A stretch of 64,000 nucleotides of DNA from Candidatus Poribacteria bacterium (GCA_958295815.1 OY282374.1:3934682-3998681), one strand, 5' to 3'; counted from the first letter of the stretch, positions 37,381 to 47,713 are shown. Translations and numbers: made by a program. Notes: a model not told the origin generated them from the sequence alone.

Positions 37381-39960
37381 TTAGTGGCTCGGTGCTTTAA
37401 CAGCCGACCATGTTCTCGTGAGTTTCCCAACGCCAGATATATGCTCTTTCAGACGCGCTGTTGCTAACGCCCGACGAACCCCACTGAAGGAGACATCCTC
37501 TATCTGATAATAGTAGACGAGATTCGGGGCTGCGGTTGTATCGGTGAAATGGTATTTCCGCTGTTCGCTGCTGGTGCCGGCACCTTGGATTAGGGTGGTG
37601 TTGACGATTTTGTATCCGCCTTTTTTATCCTCGCTCCGCAGGATGTTGAAACCTGCGTTGTTCAACTCGGATTCGGTCGTCCATGTAATAACGACGCTGC
37701 CGCTGCCTGTGTCGCGATGCGGACGGAAACTGGAAAGTTCGACAGGTAATGGACTGCCGAGTCGATAGCCGGGAGTGCCTCTGTCATCGCCATTCCCATA
37801 ATATGTGGCACCCACACGGCTCTTATCTGCCTGTCGCCACGCCTCTGGAACTCTGCCAGGCGTAGGTGCGTCCGACTTACCGTCTTGCTGATCGAGTCTG
37901 AAAGGTTCGCCGTATTGGCGCACGAGTGGACGACGTACTGACGGGTCAGGTTCTGGGAACTTCCACAAAGCGGTAGGTTTAGCAACGCCTACGCTCAAGT
38001 TGCCTGCTTCGTCAACAACGATATCATCATTGTCAAGTTGTGGATTTCTTTTATCTGTTAGTTTCAGATAGAAGCCTTCAGGATTGAGCAGCAAAATCCG
38101 TCTGTTGCTAGGTCTCAACTGATGTTGATGCTGTTGGTAGAGGTTATAGATTCGGTTCTCCGAGACGTTGGTTGAGGCACGCTTAAAGACGAGTAAGAGC
38201 GTCTGATTCGGCAGAATGATTGCTGTATTGAGCGGCACGCGACCGCTCACGTAAGTGAATCCGCCGTTTTCAAGGTTGCGTATTTCCAACTCCCAACCTT
38301 CAAGGTTGACCGCCTCAGTCAATGAACTGTTGTAGATTTCAATCCATTGGGCTTGATTTCGCTGGTGTCCTGCGTCCGACATGATCTCGCTGAAACTCAA
38401 CTCACCGACACTGAATTCGTCATCAGCGAGAGGTGTTCTTGTGTCTTTATCGTCTATGCGAGTTTTGAGCGCAGTGTTGTCATACCCTGGTGTGCCCGGA
38501 GAAACGCGCAGATCTGCATTGGGGTCGTAACCGATGCCCCCTTGCATGCCGACTTCCGCCCAAGCATCTATATGATGTCCGTCATCTCTTTGATACCGGA
38601 GGCGTGCCCAAGTCGTATTAAGGGAGCCAAACGTGGGGTTATCTCCGAAATTAGCGACATCTGTGGGAAAAGGTTGTCCTTTTCGGGGCCAGAAGTCTGT
38701 GTTGTACGTGCTGGATGTATCGGTGAAAAACCCATTGCCAGCGTAATCTGCGATGGCGAGGTCTTTTCCGTTTTTGTCCGATTCACTTCTAAGAAGTAGG
38801 ACGAACTTCCCGGTGTTTGGTAGGTCGAGATCAGGGTCAACAAAATACTTATGTGTCGTACCATGTGTCTTAGGTGTTTCTGGGTCTTGAATATCGACCG
38901 CGCCTGCAAGCGTTGTTCGGTGTGGGTGTTGTGTTTGCAGAAGCAGAATCTCACCCGGAGGCATCTCGTAATCTGGCAGATCTACCAAATCTGCATCCTC
39001 GCCTACACCAGTCACAATACTCAGTTCCCAGTTTTCTATGTTCACTGACGAGCGGCTTATATTTTTCAACTCAACCCAGTCGTGGTTGTGGTGTGAAGTA
39101 TCATTGCGAACTTCATTGATAACGATTTGATCGGAACGGACAGATGTTTTTAGGGGTGGACGAAAGAACATGTCTGTGACATGCTGTGTGCCGGGTGTAG
39201 CGATGTATGGCACTGATATGTTGGTATTTCTCCTACCGAGTTCGGGAGTTGCTTTCCAACTTGCCTTATATGCCCCCGGGGGGACACTTATCTCTTGTAA
39301 TGTCCCGTTAGTCTCTTGCGGATAAATAATGTTCCGATACGCAGATACGACATTGACATACGGACGTCTACCACTCCTTCCTGGTAAGTTCCATTTTCCC
39401 AAATGTAAGTTACTGATGGCGTCTAAAACATGCAAAGAATCGTTGTTTGGAAGTTGAATGTTAACATCAGAAGGTGTGATAACGTCTCTGTGTGGATGGT
39501 TCTCAAAAGGCGTGAAGAGCAGATAGAGTTGAAGGGTAATCGGAATGCTGATCTGCGGACTATAGAGTTCAATCCATTGTGAATTGGTTTTCTCACTGTG
39601 ACCTGCGTCAGTTCCCCACATGATTTCGCTGATGACGATATCGTGTTTTCTGAGATTTCGGTTTGTCGTCACGAGTTCAAGTGTTCCGCCAAACTTAAAA
39701 AATATCTCCAAATCCGGCATGGACTCAGTAATTTGGTTATATTGTACATTCGCAGTGATGCCAGTGTCTACTTTTGTTGCTCTACCATAGACGATAAAGG
39801 TATTTGGCAGAAATCCGGGGGCAGAAGGGCGAGGTAGGGATATTAACTTCTGTTCCTCGGACTGTGGTGTGGCTGTTTGAGGGAAACAGAGGATGGCAAT
39901 GATCAGTATCGCTAAACTTCTGAAGAACAATGTCAATTGACTCGGTAGCACTACAACCAT
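37381..39960 (-). CDS. Exported protein with three lamin-tail domains
   Basis: An 859-residue exported protein; signal LFFRSLAILIIAILCFPQ near residues 11-28. Three lamin-tail (LTD)-like modules are visible through the I-x-E-I-M...W-I-E-L-Y pattern: SEIMWGTDAGH..QWIELYSP (about 110), IVINEVRNDTS..DWVELKNIS (about 285) and SFSEIMSDAGH..QWIEIYNSS (about 525). The C-terminal 115 residues (VELSSFRPHRD..VVITWTTESELNNAGFNILR) are a fibronectin-like segment common in Poribacteria and Bacteroidetes surface proteins. The ATG nearly touches AAGGAG, so a GTG at 39951 is an alternative. Role in adhesion or cell-surface assembly is inferred. Confidence 0.8.
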   Translation of the reverse strand: MVVVLPSQLTLFFRSLAILIIAILCFPQTATPQSEEQKLISLPRPSAPGFLPNTFIVYGRATKVDTGITANVQYNQITESMPDLEIFFKFGGTLELVTTNRNLRKHDIVISEIMWGTDAGHSEKTNSQWIELYSPQISIPITLQLYLLFTPFENHPHRDVITPSDVNIQLPNNDSLHVLDAISNLHLGKWNLPGRSGRRPYVNVVSAYRNIIYPQETNGTLQEISVPPGAYKASWKATPELGRRNTNISVPYIATPGTQHVTDMFFRPPLKTSVRSDQIVINEVRNDTSHHNHDWVELKNISRSSVNIENWELSIVTGVGEDADLVDLPDYEMPPGEILLLQTQHPHRTTLAGAVDIQDPETPKTHGTTHKYFVDPDLDLPNTGKFVLLLRSESDKNGKDLAIADYAGNGFFTDTSSTYNTDFWPRKGQPFPTDVANFGDNPTFGSLNTTWARLRYQRDDGHHIDAWAEVGMQGGIGYDPNADLRVSPGTPGYDNTALKTRIDDKDTRTPLADDEFSVGELSFSEIMSDAGHQRNQAQWIEIYNSSLTEAVNLEGWELEIRNLENGGFTYVSGRVPLNTAIILPNQTLLLVFKRASTNVSENRIYNLYQQHQHQLRPSNRRILLLNPEGFYLKLTDKRNPQLDNDDIVVDEAGNLSVGVAKPTALWKFPEPDPSVRRPLVRQYGEPFRLDQQDGKSDAPTPGRVPEAWRQADKSRVGATYYGNGDDRGTPGYRLGSPLPVELSSFRPHRDTGSGSVVITWTTESELNNAGFNILRSEDKKGGYKIVNTTLIQGAGTSSEQRKYHFTDTTAAPNLVYYYQIEDVSFSGVRRALATARLKEHISGVGKLTRTWSAVKAPSH

Positions 39961-39971
39961 ACTCCTTCGTA

Positions 39972-40004
39972 GAAAAAGGTGGCGCAGTTAGAAACTGCAC
40001 CACC
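39972..40004 (-). terminator. Rho-independent terminator between two surface-protein genes
   Basis: On the minus strand a 12-base-pair stem (40004-39993 with 39989-39978, one G-U pair) with loop TCT is followed by TTTTT. It ends the LRR/Ig gene and sits just before the lamin-tail gene, which therefore needs its own start signal or read-through. Confidence 0.8.
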
Positions 40005-40060
40005 AAACAATCGCAATAAGGGATAAATCCTATCGGGCAATCTCAACTGGGAACTCGCTA

Positions 40061-42679
40061 CTATTTCAAGATTACCATTTTGCGAAGTAGTGAAGCATTA
40101 TCCGCTTCGAGTTGATAGAAATAGATACCACTAGCAACACATTCACCGACATTGTTTCTACCGTCCCAATAAGCGGCGCGACTTTGGCTCGTGTAGTAGC
40201 CTTCTCGCTGATGTCCAAGGTCTAACTGGCGCACGACCGTGCCACTGACGTCATAAATAGTAATCCGCACGTTACTAGCGCTTGCCAAGTGGTAGGGGAT
40301 CCAAGTCTCTGGATTGAATGGATTCGGATAGTTTGGCAAAACCATCGTCTTTTTTGGACGCGTTGATGCCAAAATACTCTCGATCATAGCGATTGCCCGT
40401 AGATACTTCGGGGAACCATCGCTATTGGCACGTAAAATGTTAAGTTGCGCTTGTAGTACATCCCGATCTAATGTCTCGAATTTTACTTCGTCTAAGAAAC
40501 TTAGGATATCGCCATTTACTGAAGGCGCAGCACCCTCAACAGCGGGTTCGTCAATGTTATCCGTCACAAGGAGTAGGTCATCGGCATCAACATCACCATC
40601 GCTATCAACATCTGTGCGAGTGTTTACGATATTATCTCCGGTTTGACCGATTGCTGCTGTGACAAGTGCTGAATCCGTATTATTCACATTCCCATCCTCA
40701 TTGACGTCCCAAGGTGGATATTCAGAAACCTCTATATCTATCCTCAGATTCCCACCATTGGATCTAAGGAGTGGATAAAGCGGGGATGTATCCAAAATCG
40801 GATTTCCGCGGATGACTAACCTCGTTAATCCTGTCAATTCGGACAGGGTACTTACGTCAGTTATGCTATTTCTACGGAGATTCAAATAGGTCAGGTTCGT
40901 TAGATTCTTAATCACAGTGATAGTGCTGACGCTATTGTTACGGAGATCTAACCGTGTTAGGTTTGTTAGATTCTCAAGTGCGGCAATATCAGTAATCTGA
41001 TGCGATATAAGATTCAACGTCTGAAGATTTGTTGCGTGATCCAGACCAGTGAGATCAATGATACGTTCCGATTTTTTCAAAGTCCAAGCACTACGCGAGA
41101 GATATGTCAGATTTTCCATGCGACTCTTGGTGATAACAGTCTCTTCACTTAAATCGAGTCGATCACGGATTACCGATGCAAGCGTCGCATCAGGTATCTC
41201 TACAGCTGTATCCAGCAAAATAGAGACAGTTTTTTGTGTTGCCGCGGTATTCGCGTTGTTTGCAGAGTCGGTTGCGACACTGGCAGCGACGTTGAAGGTG
41301 ACATCGCCATCTGTTGTGGGGGTAATCGTAGCAGAATAGGTGATATTATCTGTCGTGGAGAAGGACGTGATTGATGACGTTGCGGACCCACCTAAAACAA
41401 GTTCATCTTGCTCGAAGCCTGATACGACTTCCGAGAAAACGACCGATACATCAAACGCACCATTTTGGGTCCCCAATGGGACACTGAAGCTGACTCGTGG
41501 CGGTAAATTCACAGTGACTGTTTTTTGTGTTGCCGCGGTGTTACCGCTATCTTCGGCGTCGGTTGCGACACCCGCAGGGATGTTGAGTATCACATTGCCA
41601 TCCGTTGTGGGTGTAATTTCTGCTGTGTAGATGATATTATCTGTTGTGGTAATCGACGTGACCGTTGCGGTTGAGCCGCCACCTAATGTAATATCGGATT
41701 CCTCGAAACCTGATACAGCTTCCGTGAATGAGATCGTCACTTGAAAGGCGGCGTTCTGGGTACCCGTGGGAACGAATATTTCAACGCCGGGGCTACTGTT
41801 GCTGGTTCGAAATGCGGCAATTTTCAGTGTTAATCCTGAGCGCGCTTGAAGATCACTACGCGTCTGACGATTCGCAGCGGTATCAGCAATCGGATTCGAT
41901 TTGATATTCAACACTGTCAAGGCAGACAAGTCTTCCAAACCGCTTATATCACTGATATAGTTGGATGTCAGATACAACTTCTCTAAACCCGTTAAACCTT
42001 TGATCACGCTGATTGAATTGATTCTATTACCTGAAAGAATCAATTCCGTGAGATTCGTCAAGTTCGCGAGAGGCGTGGTGTCACTAATCGCATTGCCACG
42101 AAGATTCAACGACTGAAGATTCGTCGCATATTCCAGACCGGTGAGGTCATAGACGCGTCGTGTAGATGATAGTCCATCTGCCCTGTAGGTGAAGCTCGTC
42201 AAACTTTCCATTTGACTCTTAGTAATAGACGCGCCTGTGTCCAAACTGAACTGATTACGGAGTGCCGCAGCAAGATTTGAATCTGGTATCTCTACGATTG
42301 TATCCATCGAGACAGAAACAGTTTTTTGAGTTGCAGCAGTATTTGGGTTATTAGCGGGGTCGGTTGCGACGTCGGCTGCGACGTCAATATTAATTGTGCC
42401 ACTCGTTGTTGGTGTGATTGTAACAGTATAGATTTTGTTGTCTTCTGTGGTGAACGCTGTAATCGACGCCGTTGCGGTGCCAGAGAGTTTCACATCTGTT
42501 TGCTGAAAATCTGATACTTCCTCGGTGAAGGTAATGACCACATCGAATGCAGCATTCTGTGTCTCAGACAGCACAGAAATACTTACTTCCGGTGCGGTTG
42601 TATCAGGTATCCCACTTGCAAAGTTAATCACATTACAGATTAATAATAATACAACAAAAGAAAAAGAAAAGCGTTCCAT
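40061..42679 (-). CDS. Exported Ig-like/LRR/dockerin protein with FlgD-T9SS-like C-terminus
   Basis: An 872-residue exported protein (signal 1-23). Order of modules: Ig-like domain of the Big_12 type (about 28-115), LRR block of SDS22-like repeats (130-280; NLTNLTELILSGNRI), two Ig-like domains (290-480), a second LRR block (500-640), a dockerin-like pair of EF-hand loops (DVNEDGNVNNTDSALV, DVDSDGDVDADDLLLV; about 655-710), and a C-terminal FlgD-like/T9SS-type module (NYPNPFNPETWIPYH...GIYFYQLEADN). GGAGG precedes the ATG by seven bases. It likely functions at the surface in binding partners or matrix. Paralogue of the next gene. Confidence 0.85.
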   Translation of the reverse strand: MERFSFSFVVLLLICNVINFASGIPDTTAPEVSISVLSETQNAAFDVVITFTEEVSDFQQTDVKLSGTATASITAFTTEDNKIYTVTITPTTSGTINIDVAADVATDPANNPNTAATQKTVSVSMDTIVEIPDSNLAAALRNQFSLDTGASITKSQMESLTSFTYRADGLSSTRRVYDLTGLEYATNLQSLNLRGNAISDTTPLANLTNLTELILSGNRINSISVIKGLTGLEKLYLTSNYISDISGLEDLSALTVLNIKSNPIADTAANRQTRSDLQARSGLTLKIAAFRTSNSSPGVEIFVPTGTQNAAFQVTISFTEAVSGFEESDITLGGGSTATVTSITTTDNIIYTAEITPTTDGNVILNIPAGVATDAEDSGNTAATQKTVTVNLPPRVSFSVPLGTQNGAFDVSVVFSEVVSGFEQDELVLGGSATSSITSFSTTDNITYSATITPTTDGDVTFNVAASVATDSANNANTAATQKTVSILLDTAVEIPDATLASVIRDRLDLSEETVITKSRMENLTYLSRSAWTLKKSERIIDLTGLDHATNLQTLNLISHQITDIAALENLTNLTRLDLRNNSVSTITVIKNLTNLTYLNLRRNSITDVSTLSELTGLTRLVIRGNPILDTSPLYPLLRSNGGNLRIDIEVSEYPPWDVNEDGNVNNTDSALVTAAIGQTGDNIVNTRTDVDSDGDVDADDLLLVTDNIDEPAVEGAAPSVNGDILSFLDEVKFETLDRDVLQAQLNILRANSDGSPKYLRAIAMIESILASTRPKKTMVLPNYPNPFNPETWIPYHLASASNVRITIYDVSGTVVRQLDLGHQREGYYTSQSRAAYWDGRNNVGECVASGIYFYQLEADNASLLRKMVILK

Positions 42680-42765
42680 GATTTACCTCCAAAAATCTAA
42701 AGAATAGTATGAATTTTTACAATTTAAATAGATTGTGATTTACTAACTTCTACAAGCATAAAGTC

Positions 42766-42817
42766 CATAGTAGCACATTCATTCCACGTGGGAGCGTGTC
42801 ATGTAATGGCTACTATG
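42766..42817. repeat. Inverted repeat between the two LRR/Ig genes
   Basis: CATAGTAGC at 42766-42774 is inverted as GCTACTATG at 42809-42817, with a smaller CCACGTGG palindrome inside. It follows the stop codon of the large LRR gene by about 43 bases and could act as a weak terminator, although there is no T-run. Confidence 0.45.
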
Positions 42818-42859
42818 AACTAAAATCAAGGACGTATAAGCCTAAATTGCCTATACAGA

Positions 42860-45800
42860 CTATTTAAGAATTACCATTTTTTGGAGTAGCGAAACATTAT
42901 CCGCTTCGAGTTGATAGAAATAGATACCACTAGCGACGCTTTCACCGACGTTGTTTTTTCCATCCCAATACGCTGCACGACTTTGGCTCGTGTAGTATCC
43001 TTCTCGCTGAAGTCCGAGGTCTAACTGGCGCACGACCGTGCCACTGACATCATATATCGTGATCCGCACGTTACTGGCATTTGCCAGATGATACGGTATC
43101 CAGGTCTCCGGATTGAATGGATTCGGATAGTTTGCAAGCAGTTGCGTCTGCTTCGGACGCGTTATCGCTAAAACTCCCTCCAGTATAGCGATCGCACGCT
43201 TGTATTTCAGCGAACCGTCGCTTTCAGCCCGCAAGGTGTTCAGATATGACTCCAGCATCCCTCGATCGAGTCCCTGAAGCGTCTCTTGATCCAGCACTGC
43301 GAACAACCCACTGTTTGAAGGGGATGCCTCATCTGCGCTGATATGATCCGTTACGAGTGTGAGATCGTTCTGATCGACCGTGCCATCACTGTTGACATCG
43401 GTGCGTGAGTCTACTATAGCGTTTCCGGTTTGCCCTAAGGCAGCGGTAACGAGTGCTGAGTCAGTCGCATCCACGCTCCCATCCTCATTGACATCCCAAG
43501 GTGGATATTGGGAAACTCTAATGTCCACGTAGGTCAGAGCAGCTTGTGGACTATAAATCATTCGGTAAAACGGGGATGTATCAAGAAGCGGATTTCCCCA
43601 GATGGATATACCTTGTAACCCTGTCATCGTTTCGAGTGGACTTACATCCGTTATTTGATTGAACCTGAGATTCACGTAGTTGATGTTCGTTAGATTCACA
43701 AGCCCAGTAACGTCAGTTATACCATTGCTACTGAGATTTAACTCTCTGAGTTCTGGTAGTTCCTCAAGCGCAGTGAAATCCGTTATACTGTTGTTATAGA
43801 AATTTAACCTCTTCGCATTTGTCGCATGTTCAAAACCGGAGAGGTCGCTTATTTTTTCATGGTTAGGAGAACGAGAAGCATAATAAACTAGGCGTAACAT
43901 TTGAGTCTTGGTGATGTCCTCGTCGTCATCCAAATCCAGCGTATGACGGATTTCTCTTGCGAGATTCGCGTCTGGGAACTCTATGACGAAATCCAGATCC
44001 ACAGACACAAGATCAGATGTCGCGGTGGTGTTTGGATTGTTTCCTTCATCGGTTGCGACACCAGCAGGGACACTGATAGTCAAATCTCCCTTCAAGGTCG
44101 GCGTAATCCGAATGTTATAGACAGAAGTACTCTGTCCGCTTAACATCTCGATTTGTGCCGTTGCGGTGCCACCTAACGCAATATCTTCCTGGATGAAACC
44201 TGTCACCGATTCCGAGAAGATGATTTTCACTTTAAACTCACCGTACTGGGGTCTTGATGGAATATTGAAACTGACCTGTGGTGGCAAATCCACAGCGACT
44301 AACAGTGTTGTCGCGGCAGTACTTCCGTTTCCAGCTGCATCTGTTACCGCATCCTCGGGGATATCAATCGTGATATTTCCGGACACTGTTTCGGTCGGTG
44401 TGATCGTTGATGTATAAAGCTGCTCGTCTACTGAATCCTGTTGCGGATCCGTGATCTCAGCAGACAAACCGCCTAACACAATGTCTGAAGCATCAAATCC
44501 AGAAATTGGTTCTGTGAAGGTGAAGGTCACCTCAAACGCGTCATTCTGGACGCCTGATGTAACCGATATTTCAACATTGGGGTCAGTTTCGTCATCAACA
44601 AACGAATCTATTCTGAAATCTAAGCCTGGACGTTGCTGCAGAATATCACGCGTTTCGCGATTCGCAGCGGTATTAATAATAGGATTGTCCCGGAGAGTCA
44701 GGAATGTCAACATCGTTAGGTTTTCAAATACGCCCCCGCTTATATGCTCGATGTTGTTTTTCCAAAGGGATAATACTTCTAAGTTCGTTAATTCGGTAAG
44801 CTCACTGATTGTCGAAATGTGCCTATTATTCCCAAGGTTCAGATCTGTAAGATTTGTTAGATTCGCGAGAGGCGTGATGTCTGTGATCCGATTGCCACGA
44901 ACATTCAACGTCTGAAGATTCGTCGCATACTCCAAACCTGTCAGGTCTTGGATGCGTCGGGTACTTCGCCGATTTTGACCTTCGTATCTTATAGATGTCA
45001 AACTTGCCATTTGACTCTCAGTAACAGACTCGTTTGCATCTAAACCGAGTGTGTTACGGAGTGTCCTCAATAGGTTCAGATCGGGGATCTCGACGAATAA
45101 ATCGACAGCCACAGTCCGTGGTAGCGCAGCTGTATTTTGGAGATTGGCAGTATTATCCGTTGCGACGCCTGTATCGACGCTGAATGTGATATCTCCGTAT
45201 GTTATGGGTGTAATCGTAGCAGTATAGGTGATGTTATCTGTCGTTGGGGTGAACACGACGGTTGCGATTTCGGGCGGATCTAAGACTAAGTCGGTGTTAT
45301 CGAAATCTGACACGGCTTCCGTAAAGACGACAGAGACATCAAAGGGTTCATACTGTATATCTGACGGAACAGTCACACTGACGTTTGGTGGTAAATCGAC
45401 AGAAACAGTCTGCGTCGTCGCATTGTTTGGTGTGCCAGTATCATTGGTCACTGCCCCCGCCGGCACATTGATCGTGACATCTCCGGGTGTTGTGTTCGTC
45501 GGCGTGACGATTGCGACATAACGCATCGGGTTCGTCGAGTCTGGCGTCCATTGAGTTATAGTTGCGGGTGTGCCGCCGAGGTCTACATCGTTTTCGTCGA
45601 AATCTGACACGCTTTCGTTGAAGACGAAAGATACCTCAAACGAATCATTCTGAACACCCGATGGCACAACCACGCTGACTTCCGGTTCAGGAACATCAAC
45701 AGGAACTGTCCATGTTCTTGTTGTAGCCGTGTTTTCGTTGCCTGCTGTATCGGTTGCTACACCTGCAGCAACGCTGAAGATGATATCGCCATCTATCACA

Positions 45801-47713
45801 GGGGTAATCTCCACTGTATAAGTGGGGGCATCTGTTGCATCAAAATCTGTGATTTTTGCTGTTCCTGTCCCACCTAACGTAAGGTCTCCCTTAACGAAAT
45901 CTAACACTTCTTCGTTAAAGACGACAGAGACATCAAATGGCACGCTCTGTGTCCCCTCAGGCACAGTAATACTGACGACATACGGGGCATCAATATCTAT
46001 AGGAACCGAGTTGGATGTTCCAGCGGTATTCAGGTCATACGCGGCATCTCTTGCGACGCCCGCAGCGACGCTGAAGGTGAGGGAGCCACTGCTCGAAGGT
46101 GTAATCGTAGCCGTATAGCTGATGTTATCAGTTGTCGTGAACTCTGTTGATGTAATAGAGGCAATCGTCGAGGGGTTTAAGTCGAGTTCTGCCTGCTCGA
46201 AACCGTACACTTCTTCAGTGAAGACGACATCGACATCAAACGGATCGCTCTGTGGCAGCGATGGAACATTGAAGCTGACACCCGGTTCAACAACAGGACC
46301 TATGCCTCCAGGAGGCACCAAGTCGTCTATAAGGACTTCTACAGACCTGGCATATAGGTCCGCCAGTGTGTTCCTATTCGTATTGTTATCCCAAACGGGA
46401 TTTACCGTGAGATCGACCTTCTCTAAGCTGTCCAATTCCACTAAAGCACCAATCGTGCGAATGCTATTTTCCCTGAGAAATAACTGTTCCAGATTTACCA
46501 TATCAGAGAGATGACTAATATCAGAAATGTTATTATTCTTAAGAACTAACAGCCACAGATTTACCATATCAGAGAGATGACTAATATCAGAAATGTTATT
46601 ATGCTCGAGAGCTAACACCTGCAGATTTACCATATCGGAGAGATCAGAAAGATCTGTGATGTCATTGTTCCCGAGAAATAACATATTTAGGTGCGTCATA
46701 CCCGATAGGTAGTCAGTAATATCAGTATCATCAATGCTATTATCAGTGAGTGAGAGTCTCTTTAAATTCGTCAAATCCGATAGGATAGAAAAATCAGTGA
46801 TGTTATTCGACTCGAGATATAAGTCGGTTAGATTCGTTAAACTCGCCAAATCAGCAATATCATCGATGCTATTTCTCCCGAGACTTAAGATAGTTAGATT
46901 CATCAAATTCCCTATAACAGTAATATCTAAAGCAATAGTAGAATCGTAGTTATTGTCATAGAGATTTAAATGCCTTAACTCGCTAAAATTAGATAGCACA
47001 CTAATATCAGAGACGTTATTCCCACTGACATATAAGTGCGTTAGACTCGTCAGAGTTGATAGAACACTAATATCATTGATAGCATTCCCGGAGAGTCCTA
47101 ATCTCTCCATATTCGTCAGACTTGACAGCGCACTAATATCATTGATACTGACGCCATTGTTCATGTTCGAAGAGATACTTAAGCGTTCTAAATTCACCAA
47201 TGCTGATAGCGACGTAAGGTTGGTGGTGGTGATGTTATTCCAAGTCAAATCTAAGTCGGTTAGATTCCTCAAACCTGATAACGGCGTAAGATTCGTGATG
47301 TTATTAATCTGCAAATCTAACCATGTTAAGTTAGTCGCATATTCCAAGCCCGTGAGATTTGTTATTGGGCTGTGGTTTATGCCGTAATCATCTGTGGAAC
47401 CCGCAGCATGTATGGACGTCAAGACCGTTAGATTGGGTTTGGTGAGCGTAAGGGTTGGGTTAAGGGCACTGAGTTCCGCTTCAACGGCTGCTCTGAGATT
47501 CTCATCCGGCATCCAGACTGTAGGATCTTCAGTAGTACGTGCATTTCTGTCGAGCCAACCATTAGGCACAATGTTCGTGGGTTTAGGTCCAAGCTCGAAG
47601 GGTCTTAAATCTTGGTATTCAAAATCTTGTGCGTCTGCGGTTGGGAGCACGACAGCCAAGAGAAACAAAACAATAAATAGCCCAGAATAACGACTTATTT
47701 TCGTTATGTTCAT
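42860..47713 (-). CDS. Giant exported LRR/Ig-like/dockerin protein with FlgD-T9SS-like C-terminus
   Basis: A 1617-residue exported protein (signal NITKISRYSGLFIVLFLLA). A long SDS22-like LRR block (about 70-450; repeated NLTDLYLESNNITD-type units of 22 residues) is followed by about five Big_12-type Ig-like domains (470-880; ...VPFDVSVVFNEEV...VAAGVATD...), a short LRR block, two more Ig domains, a third LRR block, a dockerin-like double EF-hand (DVNEDGSVDATDSALV, DVNSDGTVDQNDLTLV) and the same C-terminal module as the neighbouring gene. The start at 47713 gives a clean signal peptide; the frame extends to 47779. An ECF sigma gene lies upstream on the same strand. Confidence 0.85.
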   Translation of the reverse strand: MNITKISRYSGLFIVLFLLAVVLPTADAQDFEYQDLRPFELGPKPTNIVPNGWLDRNARTTEDPTVWMPDENLRAAVEAELSALNPTLTLTKPNLTVLTSIHAAGSTDDYGINHSPITNLTGLEYATNLTWLDLQINNITNLTPLSGLRNLTDLDLTWNNITTTNLTSLSALVNLERLSISSNMNNGVSINDISALSSLTNMERLGLSGNAINDISVLSTLTSLTHLYVSGNNVSDISVLSNFSELRHLNLYDNNYDSTIALDITVIGNLMNLTILSLGRNSIDDIADLASLTNLTDLYLESNNITDFSILSDLTNLKRLSLTDNSIDDTDITDYLSGMTHLNMLFLGNNDITDLSDLSDMVNLQVLALEHNNISDISHLSDMVNLWLLVLKNNNISDISHLSDMVNLEQLFLRENSIRTIGALVELDSLEKVDLTVNPVWDNNTNRNTLADLYARSVEVLIDDLVPPGGIGPVVEPGVSFNVPSLPQSDPFDVDVVFTEEVYGFEQAELDLNPSTIASITSTEFTTTDNISYTATITPSSSGSLTFSVAAGVARDAAYDLNTAGTSNSVPIDIDAPYVVSITVPEGTQSVPFDVSVVFNEEVLDFVKGDLTLGGTGTAKITDFDATDAPTYTVEITPVIDGDIIFSVAAGVATDTAGNENTATTRTWTVPVDVPEPEVSVVVPSGVQNDSFEVSFVFNESVSDFDENDVDLGGTPATITQWTPDSTNPMRYVAIVTPTNTTPGDVTINVPAGAVTNDTGTPNNATTQTVSVDLPPNVSVTVPSDIQYEPFDVSVVFTEAVSDFDNTDLVLDPPEIATVVFTPTTDNITYTATITPITYGDITFSVDTGVATDNTANLQNTAALPRTVAVDLFVEIPDLNLLRTLRNTLGLDANESVTESQMASLTSIRYEGQNRRSTRRIQDLTGLEYATNLQTLNVRGNRITDITPLANLTNLTDLNLGNNRHISTISELTELTNLEVLSLWKNNIEHISGGVFENLTMLTFLTLRDNPIINTAANRETRDILQQRPGLDFRIDSFVDDETDPNVEISVTSGVQNDAFEVTFTFTEPISGFDASDIVLGGLSAEITDPQQDSVDEQLYTSTITPTETVSGNITIDIPEDAVTDAAGNGSTAATTLLVAVDLPPQVSFNIPSRPQYGEFKVKIIFSESVTGFIQEDIALGGTATAQIEMLSGQSTSVYNIRITPTLKGDLTISVPAGVATDEGNNPNTTATSDLVSVDLDFVIEFPDANLAREIRHTLDLDDDEDITKTQMLRLVYYASRSPNHEKISDLSGFEHATNAKRLNFYNNSITDFTALEELPELRELNLSSNGITDVTGLVNLTNINYVNLRFNQITDVSPLETMTGLQGISIWGNPLLDTSPFYRMIYSPQAALTYVDIRVSQYPPWDVNEDGSVDATDSALVTAALGQTGNAIVDSRTDVNSDGTVDQNDLTLVTDHISADEASPSNSGLFAVLDQETLQGLDRGMLESYLNTLRAESDGSLKYKRAIAILEGVLAITRPKQTQLLANYPNPFNPETWIPYHLANASNVRITIYDVSGTVVRQLDLGLQREGYYTSQSRAAYWDGKNNVGESVASGIYFYQLEADNVSLLQKMVILK
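46490..46602. repeat. Near-perfect tandem LRR-coding repeat
   Basis: A 47-base sequence is identical at 46490-46536 and 46556-46602, a period of 66 bases or 22 codons, equal to one leucine-rich repeat. A degraded third copy starts at 46622. This points to recent unit duplication inside the gene. Confidence 0.85.

Noticed and set aside
46490..46636. Regularly spaced direct repeats that could suggest a CRISPR array
   Set aside because: The period of 66 bases equals 22 codons and the repeats encode leucine-rich repeats in an intact frame; spacers are also repeat-like.
43901..47690. Many long open frames on the plus strand opposite the giant LRR gene
   Set aside because: They mirror the repeat structure of the real minus-strand gene; their translations are low-complexity Ser/Val/Lys runs without start sites or domains.
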